DNA of 22,967 nt from Ruminococcaceae bacterium UBA2806. Its GTDB lineage: Bacteria; Bacillota; Clostridia; Oscillospirales; Acutalibacteraceae. How positions within the stretch are numbered: position 1 is the first letter of the stretch; every line of letters starts with the position of its first letter. Under the pieces are notes generated by a model. It did not search any database, was not told where the DNA came from, and was given only the letters and a program-made list of their open reading frames with translations. The position numbers and the translations under genes were made by a program. Below, piece by piece: positions 14,793 to 21,624 of the stretch. The stretch covers positions 16,190-39,156 of the forward strand of contig DEHG01000016.1 of assembly GCA_002351795.1 (NCBI GenBank), given 5' to 3'.

Positions 14793-15932
14793 TTATTTCC
14801 CCACTATCAGCACAACTACGGTCGAAATAATAAATATCATCAGAACTGTAAGCAAGACAGCTGTAATAAGCGACATTACCGTTTCTATCGCCCTCATGAC
14901 AGCTTTGACAGCGGAAATGCCGAGCATTTCGGCGGACGCACCCAAAAGGAAAAAAGCCATTCTCCAGACAATACATTCCATCAAAACAGGAAGGAACATA
15001 CAAGCCGACGCTATTATTATAAAAACTCCCGTTCCGCTTTTAAGAAGAGAAAGGCTCCCGCTGAATGTACTGACTGTTTCTCCCAGGACACCGCCGACAT
15101 AGGGTACAAATGAATTTACCGCAAAGCGCACAGCTCTTGCGCTGACATCATCAAGAGAGGACGCCACAAGACTTTGTGCTGAAAGTATCGTAACAAAAAT
15201 ACCAAGCGAAAAATTCATTACCCATTTTACACAATTGCATATCGCATTTGTTATCCCCGATATTTTCAATGAATCTGAAAGCGAGGATGTAACGGACAAT
15301 GCAAGAAATATCTTTATTACGGGAAAGATGATCTTTGAGGACATCATTCCTATTATCTCGGAAACACCCATAAGAAGTGTATAATAGGAGCTTCCCTGTA
15401 TCTCTCTGGCTGTCGAGATCATAAGTCCTGTCATGACCGGAACATAAAGCGCCATAAACCCTGCCGCACCCTGAATGACCTCCCCCGCACTTGAAATTAT
15501 CCCGCACACAGGATCTATTACCGCCATACATACGCCGATAGTTCCGACAGCGGAAAGCGTCAGCTGATAACTGCCGTTTCCGAGCGTAAGACCTGCTCCC
15601 CCCGTCAGCGCACAAAGAAGCATTATTCCGAAGGCAATAATAACTGCCGGAAAGGGCGCACGGCTTTTTTCTGCGGCAAGCTCCATAAGACAGGAAAGTA
15701 TTTTTTTAGTGTCAAAGCTTTTCAGACTGTCCGTACTGCTTATTGAAAACTCCATATCTGAAATAAGCTTTTTTGTTTCATCCGGCAGAGAATCCTCAAG
15801 TCCTCCCGCCCCGCTGACGGAAAACTGCTTGCGGTACAGGATTTCCGCATCATCATTTCCGGCTCCGTAAACCGCAACAGAAAAGCCGGACATTATTACA
15901 AAAACTATTATAAAACAAATGATCCTTTTCAT
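14793..15932 (-). CDS. spoIIIAE: Stage III sporulation protein AE
   Basis: A 379-residue polytopic membrane protein with an N-terminal signal-like segment (MKRIICFIIVFVIMSGFSVAVYG), an extracytoplasmic stretch to about residue 85 and then about seven to eight hydrophobic segments. It includes VNSFVPYVGGVLGETVSTFSGSLSLLKSG, the best conserved SpoIIIAE region. It is the largest integral subunit of the SpoIIIA complex and is thought to be a permease-like part of the channel. The ribosome site is weak (TTTAGG). The gap to spoIIIAD is 262 bp and carries repeat-like palindromes, so expression of spoIIIAE-AH may be partly uncoupled from spoIIIAA-AD. Confidence 0.94.
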   Translation of the reverse strand: MKRIICFIIVFVIMSGFSVAVYGAGNDDAEILYRKQFSVSGAGGLEDSLPDETKKLISDMEFSISSTDSLKSFDTKKILSCLMELAAEKSRAPFPAVIIAFGIMLLCALTGGAGLTLGNGSYQLTLSAVGTIGVCMAVIDPVCGIISSAGEVIQGAAGFMALYVPVMTGLMISTAREIQGSSYYTLLMGVSEIIGMMSSKIIFPVIKIFLALSVTSSLSDSLKISGITNAICNCVKWVMNFSLGIFVTILSAQSLVASSLDDVSARAVRFAVNSFVPYVGGVLGETVSTFSGSLSLLKSGTGVFIIIASACMFLPVLMECIVWRMAFFLLGASAEMLGISAVKAVMRAIETVMSLITAVLLTVLMIFIISTVVVLIVGK

Positions 15933-16007
15933 TTCTATTCAGCCTAAAGCCTGCGTCAGGGCATCCCTGAAAAACTGTTTTCAAGAACAGCCGTTATTTT
16001 TTACTGA

Positions 16008-16092
16008 TGTCATTCTGAAAAGCACAGCGATGAAAAATTTTCTCACTTATTCTTCACCTTTTAAAGATCCATCGTTTTCGCTCAGGATGACA
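16008..16092. repeat. Palindromic repeat-like element in the spoIIIAD-spoIIIAE spacer
   Basis: The outer ends TGTCATTCTGA (16008-16018) and TCAGGATGACA (16082-16092) are inverted copies with one difference. Inner segments (GCACAGCGATGAAAAATTTT against the complement of AAAGATCCATCGTTTTCGC) also pair imperfectly, giving a long hairpin of 85 bp. This TGTCAT(T/C)CTGA...TCAGGATGACA form resembles dispersed intergenic palindromes known from many bacterial genomes. It encodes no protein. Confidence 0.65.
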
Positions 16093-16102
16093 AAGTAATC
16101 AT

Positions 16103-16159
16103 ATTAAGGAAAGGCTGGCTCCAAATCTCAAAAACCTATTTATTCAGTGTTTCCTTAAT
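16103..16159. repeat. 57-bp inverted-repeat element in the spoIIIAD-spoIIIAE spacer
   Basis: ATTAAGGAAA (16103-16112) and TTTCCTTAAT (16150-16159) are perfect 10-bp inverted arms enclosing 37 bases. It lies only 10 bases from the 85-bp palindrome. The right end matches the inverted repeat at the spoIIIAG/AH junction. It looks like a small non-coding mobile or repeat element; no transposase is present. Confidence 0.6.
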
Positions 16160-16194
16160 GTCGTTTAATATAATATGCTCAGCAAGCTTTAAGC

Positions 16195-16590
16195 TCACCC
16201 CCCTGCTGCCAAGAGTTGAGAGACTGTTTCCAGTATATTTCCGTAAAGCGGCAAAGAAATGACTAATACTGAAATTTTAGCCGCAAGATCAATTTTTGAA
16301 CCCAGAGAACTGTAACCATTGTCAATACAAAATTCAGAAGTGAACTTGCCGATAAGACATATTCCTATCGTTTTTATAAGTATCTGTCCGTAATCGGTAT
16401 TTAGTCCGCTAAGACTGATAAGCTGTTTTATTTCCTCCGCGGCAGGCTGTGCTTTAGGCAGCACCGCAAGGATAATAAGTATTCCGCCAGCTGCGGCTAT
16501 GAGTATGCTTGTTTCGGGAGAGTACTTTTTAAGTCCGACAGCGGCAATTACCGCCGTAAGCGCTGCGGCGCACAATGTAAGTATTTCCAT
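16195..16590 (-). CDS. spoIIIAD: Stage III sporulation protein AD
   Basis: A 131-residue membrane protein with about four hydrophobic segments and no large soluble domain. The segment LNTDYGQILIKTIGICLIGKFTSEFCIDNGYSSLGSKIDLAAK is the SpoIIIAD family core. Its start codon overlaps the spoIIIAC stop (TGATG), indicating coupled translation. With SpoIIIAC it is a small integral subunit of the mother-cell channel. The stop is followed by the unusual 262-bp spacer before spoIIIAE. Confidence 0.92.
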   Translation of the reverse strand: MEILTLCAAALTAVIAAVGLKKYSPETSILIAAAGGILIILAVLPKAQPAAEEIKQLISLSGLNTDYGQILIKTIGICLIGKFTSEFCIDNGYSSLGSKIDLAAKISVLVISLPLYGNILETVSQLLAAGG

Positions 16591-16784
16591 CAGAAACCAA
16601 ACAGGCTTTCTATAGTATTGAACAGCTCCGATATCTTATCAACAAGCATCAGCAGAACTACTACCAGCCCTGCAAGAGTTGTCATCATAGCCTGCTCCTC
16701 CCTCCCCGACCGTGACAGAACAAGACTCAGAACGGCTACAATAATACCAATAGCTGCGATCTTGAAAATAAAATCAATGTTCAT
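16590..16784 (-). CDS. spoIIIAC: Stage III sporulation protein AC
   Basis: A 64-residue protein with two membrane segments separated by a short charged loop (SRSGREEQA), exactly the SpoIIIAC layout: MNIDFIFKIAAIGIIVAVLS, then MMTTLAGLVVVLLMLVDKIS. It starts 29 bases after the spoIIIAB stop and its own stop overlaps the spoIIIAD start. GGGAGAAGGA precedes the ATG. Confidence 0.92.
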   Translation of the reverse strand: MNIDFIFKIAAIGIIVAVLSLVLSRSGREEQAMMTTLAGLVVVLLMLVDKISELFNTIESLFGF

Positions 16785-16813
16785 ATCCTTCTCCCTGCTG
16801 TCAGCTTATAGGG

Positions 16814-17323
16814 CTATATCAGTATGACTGCCGCAAGAACTCCGCAGAATGTCCCGACCGTCCTGTAAAGCCGCTGTCTGATCACTCCATCCTTTTGCAT
16901 CTGTTCATATCTTGTTGAGGCTGTCGTTATCTGTAGCTGAAGCTTTGCCGCTTCCTCATCAGCGCCAAGCTCCCCGAAGCCCTCGCAGAAATCTGCAAAC
17001 AGCGGGATATCATTGCCGTCAAGCTCCCCTCTTTTTTCGGCGCTTTCAACAGACTGTCTCCATGCGTCTGTAATACTGTCGCCCGATCTCATTTTTTCAA
17101 TAACATCATCTATCATACAAGTCAGCATAGGTACGCTGTGAACTCCCGAAAGAATTTCCATTATATCTGCACCTGAAAATTCGATCATTGTTCTTGCCTG
17201 CGTCAGAAAAGAAATATACTGCTGCATAAATACAGTTTTATCTCTGCTGCGTTTTGATATGAACAATCCCGCCGCCGTTCCGCAGCATATTATAAGCAGA
17301 CAGCCTGTTAGCTTCATCACCAT
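16814..17323 (-). CDS. spoIIIAB: Stage III sporulation protein AB
   Basis: A 169-residue protein with a membrane segment at each end (KLTGCLLIICCGTAAGLFIS and a C-terminal TVGTFCGVLAAVILI) and a helical middle containing QYISFLTQARTMIEFSGADIMEIL and FADFCEGFGELGADEE. The layout resembles type II secretion GspF-like assembly proteins, consistent with SpoIIIAB as platform partner of the SpoIIIAA ATPase. The start is the ATG at 17321-17323, one base after the spoIIIAA stop, with AGGGGG about 9 bases upstream. The frame stays open to a TTG further upstream, which is unlikely to be used. Confidence 0.92.
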   Translation of the reverse strand: MVMKLTGCLLIICCGTAAGLFISKRSRDKTVFMQQYISFLTQARTMIEFSGADIMEILSGVHSVPMLTCMIDDVIEKMRSGDSITDAWRQSVESAEKRGELDGNDIPLFADFCEGFGELGADEEAAKLQLQITTASTRYEQMQKDGVIRQRLYRTVGTFCGVLAAVILI

Positions 17324-17324
17324 T

Positions 17325-18260
17325 TCAAACGCCCCCTGTTTCAATCCATTCCGTTACTGTTCCCGGACTGCTGCCCGAACCGAGAATAACTACCGTCCCG
17401 AATGCCCCTGTTTTCAGAAGTCTCCTGCCCTGCTCTCTTTTCAGAAGAGCTTCATAGCTTTCCGCATGTATCGTCGCTATAATGAAAGCCCCCGCATTGG
17501 CACCCTGTGCGACCGAATCCGCATCTGCAGCAGTGCCGACTTCATCACATATTATTACCTGCGGCGAAAGAGAACGAACCGCCTGTATGATACCCTTATC
17601 CTTAGGATAACCGACCTGTACATCCGAAAGCCCCAGATCTATAAAGCCGCAGTTTCCTCCCGATATTTCTCCTCTTTCATCAATTATTGCCGTCCTCATT
17701 ATTTTTGTATTTTTCCCTGTTGAAACACTTAAAGCCATATCACGGAGAATGGTTGTCTTTCCGCTTGACGGCGGTCCGGCTATCAGTATCCCGCTTCTGA
17801 GCGGAAACAGTCTTGTGATGATCTCATGCGCCGCACCATGTATCTGTCTTGAAATACGGATATTCATTGATGTGATATCCGTTACCGCAGATATTTCCCC
17901 GTTTTTTACATTTGCCGTCCCGCATATACCAATTCTGCTGCCTGTTTTTGCAGTGACAAAGCCGCTGTTTATTTCATTCTGTCTGCTGTAAATTGAATAG
18001 CCGCATATGCTTTTAAAGCAGTCCGACATATTCTGCCGTGTGCAGACGACTGCCCTTGTCCCCGGTGAATAAATAACAGCTCCGTCCCTGCATACAAATA
18101 ATGTATCCATCCCTTCCGTCAGCGCAACAGGCTTTCCGCTGCGCAGACGTATTTCCTGAATATTCTGCTTTTTAGCGTCTGGTATTTTCAATAAAACGGC
18201 GGAAAGCTCACCTCCCAGTATTTTTACCGACTCATTATAATACTGAATATCTTTTTCCAT
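17325..18260 (-). CDS. spoIIIAA: Stage III sporulation protein AA (secretion-type ATPase)
   Basis: A 311-residue cytosolic ATPase of the mother cell. It has Walker A GPPSSGKT at 162-169, AIIDERGEISG at about 191-201, Walker B VIICDEVG at 235-242 and IATIHAES near residue 260, in the order seen in SpoIIIAA and related type II/IV secretion ATPases. The N-terminal domain contains IQEIRLRSGKP and a cysteine/tyrosine stretch typical of the family. It powers the SpoIIIA channel that keeps the forespore competent for late transcription. GGAGGAA lies 6 bases before the ATG. It is the first gene of the operon; a 17-bp perfect palindrome lies 30 bases upstream. Confidence 0.95.
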   Translation of the reverse strand: MEKDIQYYNESVKILGGELSAVLLKIPDAKKQNIQEIRLRSGKPVALTEGMDTLFVCRDGAVIYSPGTRAVVCTRQNMSDCFKSICGYSIYSRQNEINSGFVTAKTGSRIGICGTANVKNGEISAVTDITSMNIRISRQIHGAAHEIITRLFPLRSGILIAGPPSSGKTTILRDMALSVSTGKNTKIMRTAIIDERGEISGGNCGFIDLGLSDVQVGYPKDKGIIQAVRSLSPQVIICDEVGTAADADSVAQGANAGAFIIATIHAESYEALLKREQGRRLLKTGAFGTVVILGSGSSPGTVTEWIETGGV

Positions 18261-18289
18261 TTCAATTCCTCCACTGTATTAACTGCGTC

Positions 18290-18306
18290 CTATATTTCAA
18301 ATATAG
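18290..18306. promoter_or_regulatory. Perfect 17-bp palindrome upstream of spoIIIAA
   Basis: CTATATTT-C-AAATATAG is a perfect dyad centred 38 bases before the spoIIIAA ATG. It overlaps where a mother-cell sigma-E type -10 could lie: a minus-strand GTCTATT (around 18322-18328) and CTATATTT are spaced about 14 bases apart. That promoter match is loose; the dyad itself is clear and may be an operator. Confidence 0.35.
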
Positions 18307-18342
18307 AGTGCTTCGCCTGAGAATAGACCACAAAAATACCGA

Positions 18343-18385
18343 CAAAAAAATCAGGCGGAACCGATTTTACTCAGTTCCGCCTGAT
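18343..18385 (-). terminator. Strong rho-independent terminator before the spoIIIA operon
   Basis: ATCAGGCGGAAC (18350-18361) and GTTCCGCCTGAT (18374-18385) are perfect 12-bp arms with a 12-base loop. On the minus strand they are followed by seven T residues. It begins 3 bases after the stop of the 45-aa gene and isolates spoIIIA from upstream transcription. Confidence 0.92.
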
Positions 18386-18387
18386 AT

Positions 18388-18525
18388 TCAGTTATCTGCG
18401 GCCTTATGCCGTCCGTTAAACATTCTGCCTGCCTCACGGTCTGCATCTGACGCTGCTGTCAGCAATGCCAGACATACTACGCCCAAAAAAGCACCGATCA
18501 CCATTCCCGCTATAAACAACAGCAT
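18388..18525 (-). CDS. 45-aa membrane microprotein, DUF3789-like
   Basis: A 45-residue protein: a hydrophobic N-terminal half (MLLFIAGMVIGAFLGVVCLA...) ends in AASDADRE and a short basic, soluble tail. The single membrane span followed by AASxADR is the pattern of the DUF3789 family, whose role is unknown. The start is ATG at 18523-18525, with GGGGGTG 5 bases upstream; the G-run partly pairs with an upstream CCCGA in a small hairpin. The perfect terminator directly after its stop supports it as a real gene. It follows the DUF6483-like gene by 69 bases. Confidence 0.7.
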   Translation of the reverse strand: MLLFIAGMVIGAFLGVVCLALLTAASDADREAGRMFNGRHKAADN

Positions 18526-18594
18526 GACAGCACCCCCGATCTTAAAAAAATTCGGGCTTGTTATATTATATGCGGAAACACCTTATTTTATTCC

Positions 18595-19005
18595 TTAATA
18601 ATCGCTCCTGTCCGCCGCACCGAAAACATCTATCGGAACTCCGAGAAGCTGCATTATCTCTATATAGCCGTCATAGACCTCATCACGGGAAAAACCTCCC
18701 GTTTCAAGCTGTTCGTTGCTCAGATCATTAAGTCTTTGATAAAAATCTGTCGCAAGCTCGATATACTTATCAGAATAAACAATATTGTCAAAAAGCATAT
18801 CCTCTGCTTCGCCGTATCTGCCTTCTTTTATCATTTTCATAAGCTCAAGATGAAGAAGATCGGTCGGGGTAAGCGAATCTGTTTCATGTATATTTCCGAC
18901 TATCTCATACTGCACCTCAGATTCCTTTTTTCCGAAAACAACATTTGCAACAAATTTTGCCATCATCTCTATCTGTCTCATCATCCAGTCGTCCTGAAAT
19001 CCCAT
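18595..19005 (-). CDS. DUF6483-like cytosolic protein
   Basis: A 136-residue, mostly helical, acidic protein. The N-terminus GFQDDWMMRQIEMMAKFVANVVFGK matches the start of DUF6483 family proteins of Clostridia (xxxDYIMRQIxxMxxxLAxxxFGK), and the C-terminal part (LATDFYQRLNDLSNEQLE) resembles a helical hairpin repeat. The function is unknown. GGGAGGA lies 7 bases before the ATG, and only 18 bases separate it from the upstream flavoprotein stop, so it is in the same operon. Confidence 0.75.
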   Translation of the reverse strand: MGFQDDWMMRQIEMMAKFVANVVFGKKESEVQYEIVGNIHETDSLTPTDLLHLELMKMIKEGRYGEAEDMLFDNIVYSDKYIELATDFYQRLNDLSNEQLETGGFSRDEVYDGYIEIMQLLGVPIDVFGAADRSDY

Positions 19006-19023
19006 TTGTCATCCTCCCGAATA

Positions 19024-20256
19024 TTACGAAATTCCTGCCAATACACCTGTAGAAAAAGCTGCCTGCAAATTGAACCCGCCTGTATAGCAGTCAATGTCAA
19101 TTACCTCTCCTGCAAAATACAGTCCGTCTATAAGCTTTGAACCCATTGTTTTCGGGTCTATTTCCTTAACGCTTACGCCGCCCGATGTTACGATCGCTTC
19201 TTCTATCGGTCTGAATCCTGTAACAGTCCTTGTCATTTTTTTCAGACTGTCAATAATTGTCTTTCTCTCTGTCCTTGTTATCTCCGCACAGCGCTTATCT
19301 GCAGGTATACCGCTGAGCTTTATAAAATCTTCGATAAGCGCTCGTGGTATAAGCGTTGAAAGAATATCGGTATATATACCTGCTGATGCATTTCCTATTT
19401 CCCTCAGGAGTCTTGCGTCAAGCGTTTCTTCATTCAGCGCGGGTTTAAGATCAATTTCTACCCTGTATCTTCCGTTTTCCATATTTTTCATATGAGCGGA
19501 TACACTTCTGATAACAGCACCTGAAAGCCCGTAACGGTGAAGCTCCATCTCGCCGAAATCGCTGTAAATGCATTTGTTCTTTTTTGCCGTATCTATAACC
19601 CTGACAGCTATATTTTTAAGAAGCAGTCCCTCAGCATCATATCCGAAATGCTCCGCCGTTTCAAGCGGAACAAGGGAAGGACGCAGCGGAACTATAGTAT
19701 GACCTGCCTTTTTTGCAAAGGTATAACCGTCACCTGTTGAACCTGTCAGCGGATAGGATCTCCCGCCGGTCGCAATGATAAGCTTATCACATTCCATTAT
19801 ATTTCCGTCCGACAAAACTATACCTTTAACTCTGCCGTCCTCAATAAAGATATCCGTTACCTCATCATTTACAATAGTACAGCCTGATTCATTTACAGCT
19901 CTGACAAGGGTATCTACAATATCCCCTGCCCTGTCCGATACCGGAAAAACACGGCTGCCTCTTTCTGTTTTCAAGGGACATCCGTGTTTTTCAAAAAAGG
20001 AAATAGTATCAGACGGTGAAAAATTACTGAGTGCGCTGTATAGGAATTTCCCGTTTGTCGGCGTATTGGCAATTACAGTCCTCTCATCACAGTTATTGCA
20101 GACATTGCATCTGCCCTTTCCCGTAATATAAAGCTTGCGGCCGGGTCTTTTGTTTTTTTCAACTATAATAGTATCATTTCCGTTTTCTGCGGAAAAAATG
20201 CCTGCCATAAGCCCGCCGGCTCCGCCGCCTATAATAATTGTTTTCCTATTGCCCAA
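19024..20256 (-). CDS. HI0933/BaiN-family FAD-dependent oxidoreductase
   Basis: A flavoprotein of about 410 residues. With a TTG start at 20254-20256 it begins MGNRKTIIIGGGAGGLMAG, a GxGxxG-type FAD-binding fold right at the N-terminus; GAGAGGGTGACGG supplies a ribosome site about 9 bases upstream. The frame is open further to 20289, but those codons overlap rpiR and lack a site; a GTG at 20265 is the alternative start. Family motifs include GRKLYITGKGRCNVCNN, IIATGGRSYPLTGSTGDGY and the C-terminal LYFAGEVIDIDCYTGGFNLQAAFSTG. Members are widespread flavoproteins of uncertain substrate; one branch (BaiN) was linked to bile-acid dehydroxylation, but that cannot be assumed here. It overlaps rpiR by about 11 bases, implying coupling. 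Confidence 0.88.
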   Translation of the reverse strand: MGNRKTIIIGGGAGGLMAGIFSAENGNDTIIVEKNKRPGRKLYITGKGRCNVCNNCDERTVIANTPTNGKFLYSALSNFSPSDTISFFEKHGCPLKTERGSRVFPVSDRAGDIVDTLVRAVNESGCTIVNDEVTDIFIEDGRVKGIVLSDGNIMECDKLIIATGGRSYPLTGSTGDGYTFAKKAGHTIVPLRPSLVPLETAEHFGYDAEGLLLKNIAVRVIDTAKKNKCIYSDFGEMELHRYGLSGAVIRSVSAHMKNMENGRYRVEIDLKPALNEETLDARLLREIGNASAGIYTDILSTLIPRALIEDFIKLSGIPADKRCAEITRTERKTIIDSLKKMTRTVTGFRPIEEAIVTSGGVSVKEIDPKTMGSKLIDGLYFAGEVIDIDCYTGGFNLQAAFSTGVLAGIS

Positions 20257-21121
20257 TACCGTCACCCTCTCTGTTATTGCGGTAAACATCGTATTCCTGC
20301 CATATCATTTCGAGGTTTGTAAAGGTTTTCTCAACTGCGCCGTCAAGCTCAATGACAGTCGCAACTATCAGAGCATTTATCATACTCAGCGGCGCAACAA
20401 GGGAATCCACTACAGACGCCATATCGCTTTTTGCAATAAGCACATAATCCGAAAGACTGCAAAGCGGGCTTGTCATACTGTCAGTAAGCGCTATGACCTT
20501 TGCGCCCCTTCTTTTTGCAAACGACATTGCTTTTATCGCAGCGTTTGAATATCTCGGAAAGCTTATCCCGATAATTACATCATCCTCGGAAATACGGAAA
20601 AGCTGTTCATATATTTCTGTTTCTCCGTAATTGCTTATGACCTTTACATTTTTGAAGATAAGAGAATAATAATATCCCAAAAATGACGCAAGAGCCGCCG
20701 AACTTCTGACTGCAAAAATATAGATCGTACCTGCTCCCGCTATAGCCTTGACGGAATTGCGGAAATCCTCCTTTGAAGTTTCCTCTATTGTCCTGCGTAT
20801 TTTTTCGATATCCTGATTAAGAACGCTTGACAGTATATCCTCATTTCCGAATCTGTTTTTTGTAACTTCTATTCTCTGAATAGAAGTAAGCTTATCCCTT
20901 ATCATTTCCTGCATAGCCTTCTGCATTTTTGGATAGCCGTCATAGCCAAGCTCGGTTGCAAAACGCACAACAGTTGATTCACTGACCCCTACAGTCGCTC
21001 CTAATTTTGATGCAGTCATAAAAGCCGCTTTATCATAATGCTCGGTGATAAAAACAGCTATCAGCTTCTGTCCTTTGGAAAAGCCTGACATTCTTTCATT
21101 AATAAGTGACAATAAATTCAT
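20246..21121 (-). CDS. MurR/RpiR-family transcriptional regulator with SIS domain
   Basis: A 291-residue regulator. Residues ~1-80 form the RpiR helix-turn-helix (FSKGQKLIAVFITEHYDKAAFMTASKLGATVGVSESTVVRFATELGYDGYPKMQ), and residues ~125-255 the SIS sugar-phosphate sensor (IYIFAVRSSAALASFLGYYYSL, DDVIIGISFPRYSNAAIKAMSFAKRRGAKVIALTD). The family senses phosphosugars and usually controls neighbouring sugar-catabolic or cell-wall recycling genes. Here the neighbours are a flavoprotein and DUF6483, so the regulon is not evident. The ribosome site is GAGGCTG. A terminator and a 34-aa peptide gene lie directly upstream; no strong separate promoter is visible. Confidence 0.9.
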   Translation of the reverse strand: MNLLSLINERMSGFSKGQKLIAVFITEHYDKAAFMTASKLGATVGVSESTVVRFATELGYDGYPKMQKAMQEMIRDKLTSIQRIEVTKNRFGNEDILSSVLNQDIEKIRRTIEETSKEDFRNSVKAIAGAGTIYIFAVRSSAALASFLGYYYSLIFKNVKVISNYGETEIYEQLFRISEDDVIIGISFPRYSNAAIKAMSFAKRRGAKVIALTDSMTSPLCSLSDYVLIAKSDMASVVDSLVAPLSMINALIVATVIELDGAVEKTFTNLEMIWQEYDVYRNNREGDGIGQ

Positions 21122-21159
21122 TTCAACAGCCTCTGTTCATAAATATTTTTATTATCCCT

Positions 21160-21194
21160 AAAAAATCCCCGCCCGATGCAGACTGGCACCGGGC
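21160..21194 (-). terminator. Terminator/attenuator between the 34-aa peptide gene and rpiR
   Basis: On the minus strand GCCCGGTGC and GCATCGGGC pair over 9 positions with one G-U pair, followed by GGGGATTTTTTAG. It lies 33 bases past the peptide stop and 39 bases before the rpiR ATG. If rpiR has no promoter of its own, it would act as an attenuator. Confidence 0.75.
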
Positions 21195-21226
21195 GTAATA
21201 ATACTGAATTTCACTTTGATAAATAA

Positions 21227-21331
21227 TTAAAAATTGAATGATGCTACGAGAATTGAAAATACGCTTAAAACAATCATTACACACAGAACAATAGCTGTGA
21301 TCCTGATGATAAGCTTTTTATGCTTGAACAT
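21227..21331 (-). CDS. 34-aa membrane peptide, function unknown
   Basis: A 34-residue open frame starting MFKHKKLIIRITAIVLCVMI and ending VLSVFSILVASFNF: a short basic N-terminus and one long hydrophobic span that takes up the rest of the peptide. GGGGTTG lies 5 bases before the ATG at 21329-21331. A sigma-A-like promoter upstream (21385-21412) and a terminator downstream (21160-21194) frame it as a transcription unit, which is the main support. It could be a regulatory membrane peptide, a toxin-like peptide or a leader for rpiR. I recognise no family. Confidence 0.5.
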   Translation of the reverse strand: MFKHKKLIIRITAIVLCVMIVLSVFSILVASFNF

Positions 21332-21384
21332 TTTTATCAACCCCATTCCATAAACACTGAGATCATAATATCTGCTGATTTAAT

Positions 21385-21412
21385 ATTATAACAAAATCGT
21401 AAAAAATGCAAG
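21385..21412 (-). promoter_or_regulatory. Probable sigma-A promoter of the 34-aa peptide gene
   Basis: Minus-strand CTTGCA (21407-21412), a 16-bp T-rich spacer and a perfect TATAAT (21385-21390) precede the peptide ATG by about 54 bases. It is divergent from the aconitase promoter. Confidence 0.55.
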
Positions 21413-21501
21413 ATAATAAAGAAAATATTTTAAAAATTTCCGATTTCAGCAATCAAAATCCGCTGTTTTAATAAAATTGTTGACTCATCAGCATAAAAAC
21501 A

Positions 21502-21530
21502 TTGACAAATTATGCATTTTGAAGGATAAT
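21502..21530 (+). promoter_or_regulatory. Sigma-A promoter of the aconitase gene
   Basis: A consensus TTGACA (21502-21507), a 17-bp spacer and GATAAT (21525-21530) give a predicted leader of about 88 bases before the ATG at 21625. Confidence 0.8.
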
Positions 21531-21544
21531 ATATATGCATAATT
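21508..21544. promoter_or_regulatory. Inverted repeat over the aconitase core promoter, candidate operator
   Basis: AATTATGCAT (21508-21517) and ATGCATAATT (21535-21544) are perfect 10-bp inverted arms, 27 bp centre to centre. They occupy the spacer and the region just after the -10, so a bound dimer or tetramer would block RNA polymerase. The regulator is unknown. Confidence 0.5.
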
Positions 21545-21554
21545 ATTTTGTATG

Positions 21555-21580
21555 AGCTTTGCGGATCATACCGAAAAGCT
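21555..21580 (+). promoter_or_regulatory. Hairpin in the aconitase mRNA leader
   Basis: AGCTTTGCGG and CCGAAAAGCT pair at nine of ten positions around the six-base loop ATCATA, 30 bases before the ribosome site AGGAGGAAGG. There is no T-tract, so it is not a simple terminator. Confidence 0.35.
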
Positions 21581-21624
21581 TTAATTCAATAATTTAGCCT
21601 ATCATCAAAAAGGAGGAAGGATCT

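Noticed and set aside
14590..15102. 170-aa plus-strand open frame across spoIIIAE/AF
   Set aside because: Fully antisense to well-identified spoIIIAE and spoIIIAF, with no ribosome site or recognisable domain.
18526..18594. GGAAACAC near 18571-18580 as a third copy of the GTTTCC repeat element
   Set aside because: Only 8 bases match and the flanks differ from the elements at 13613 and 16144.
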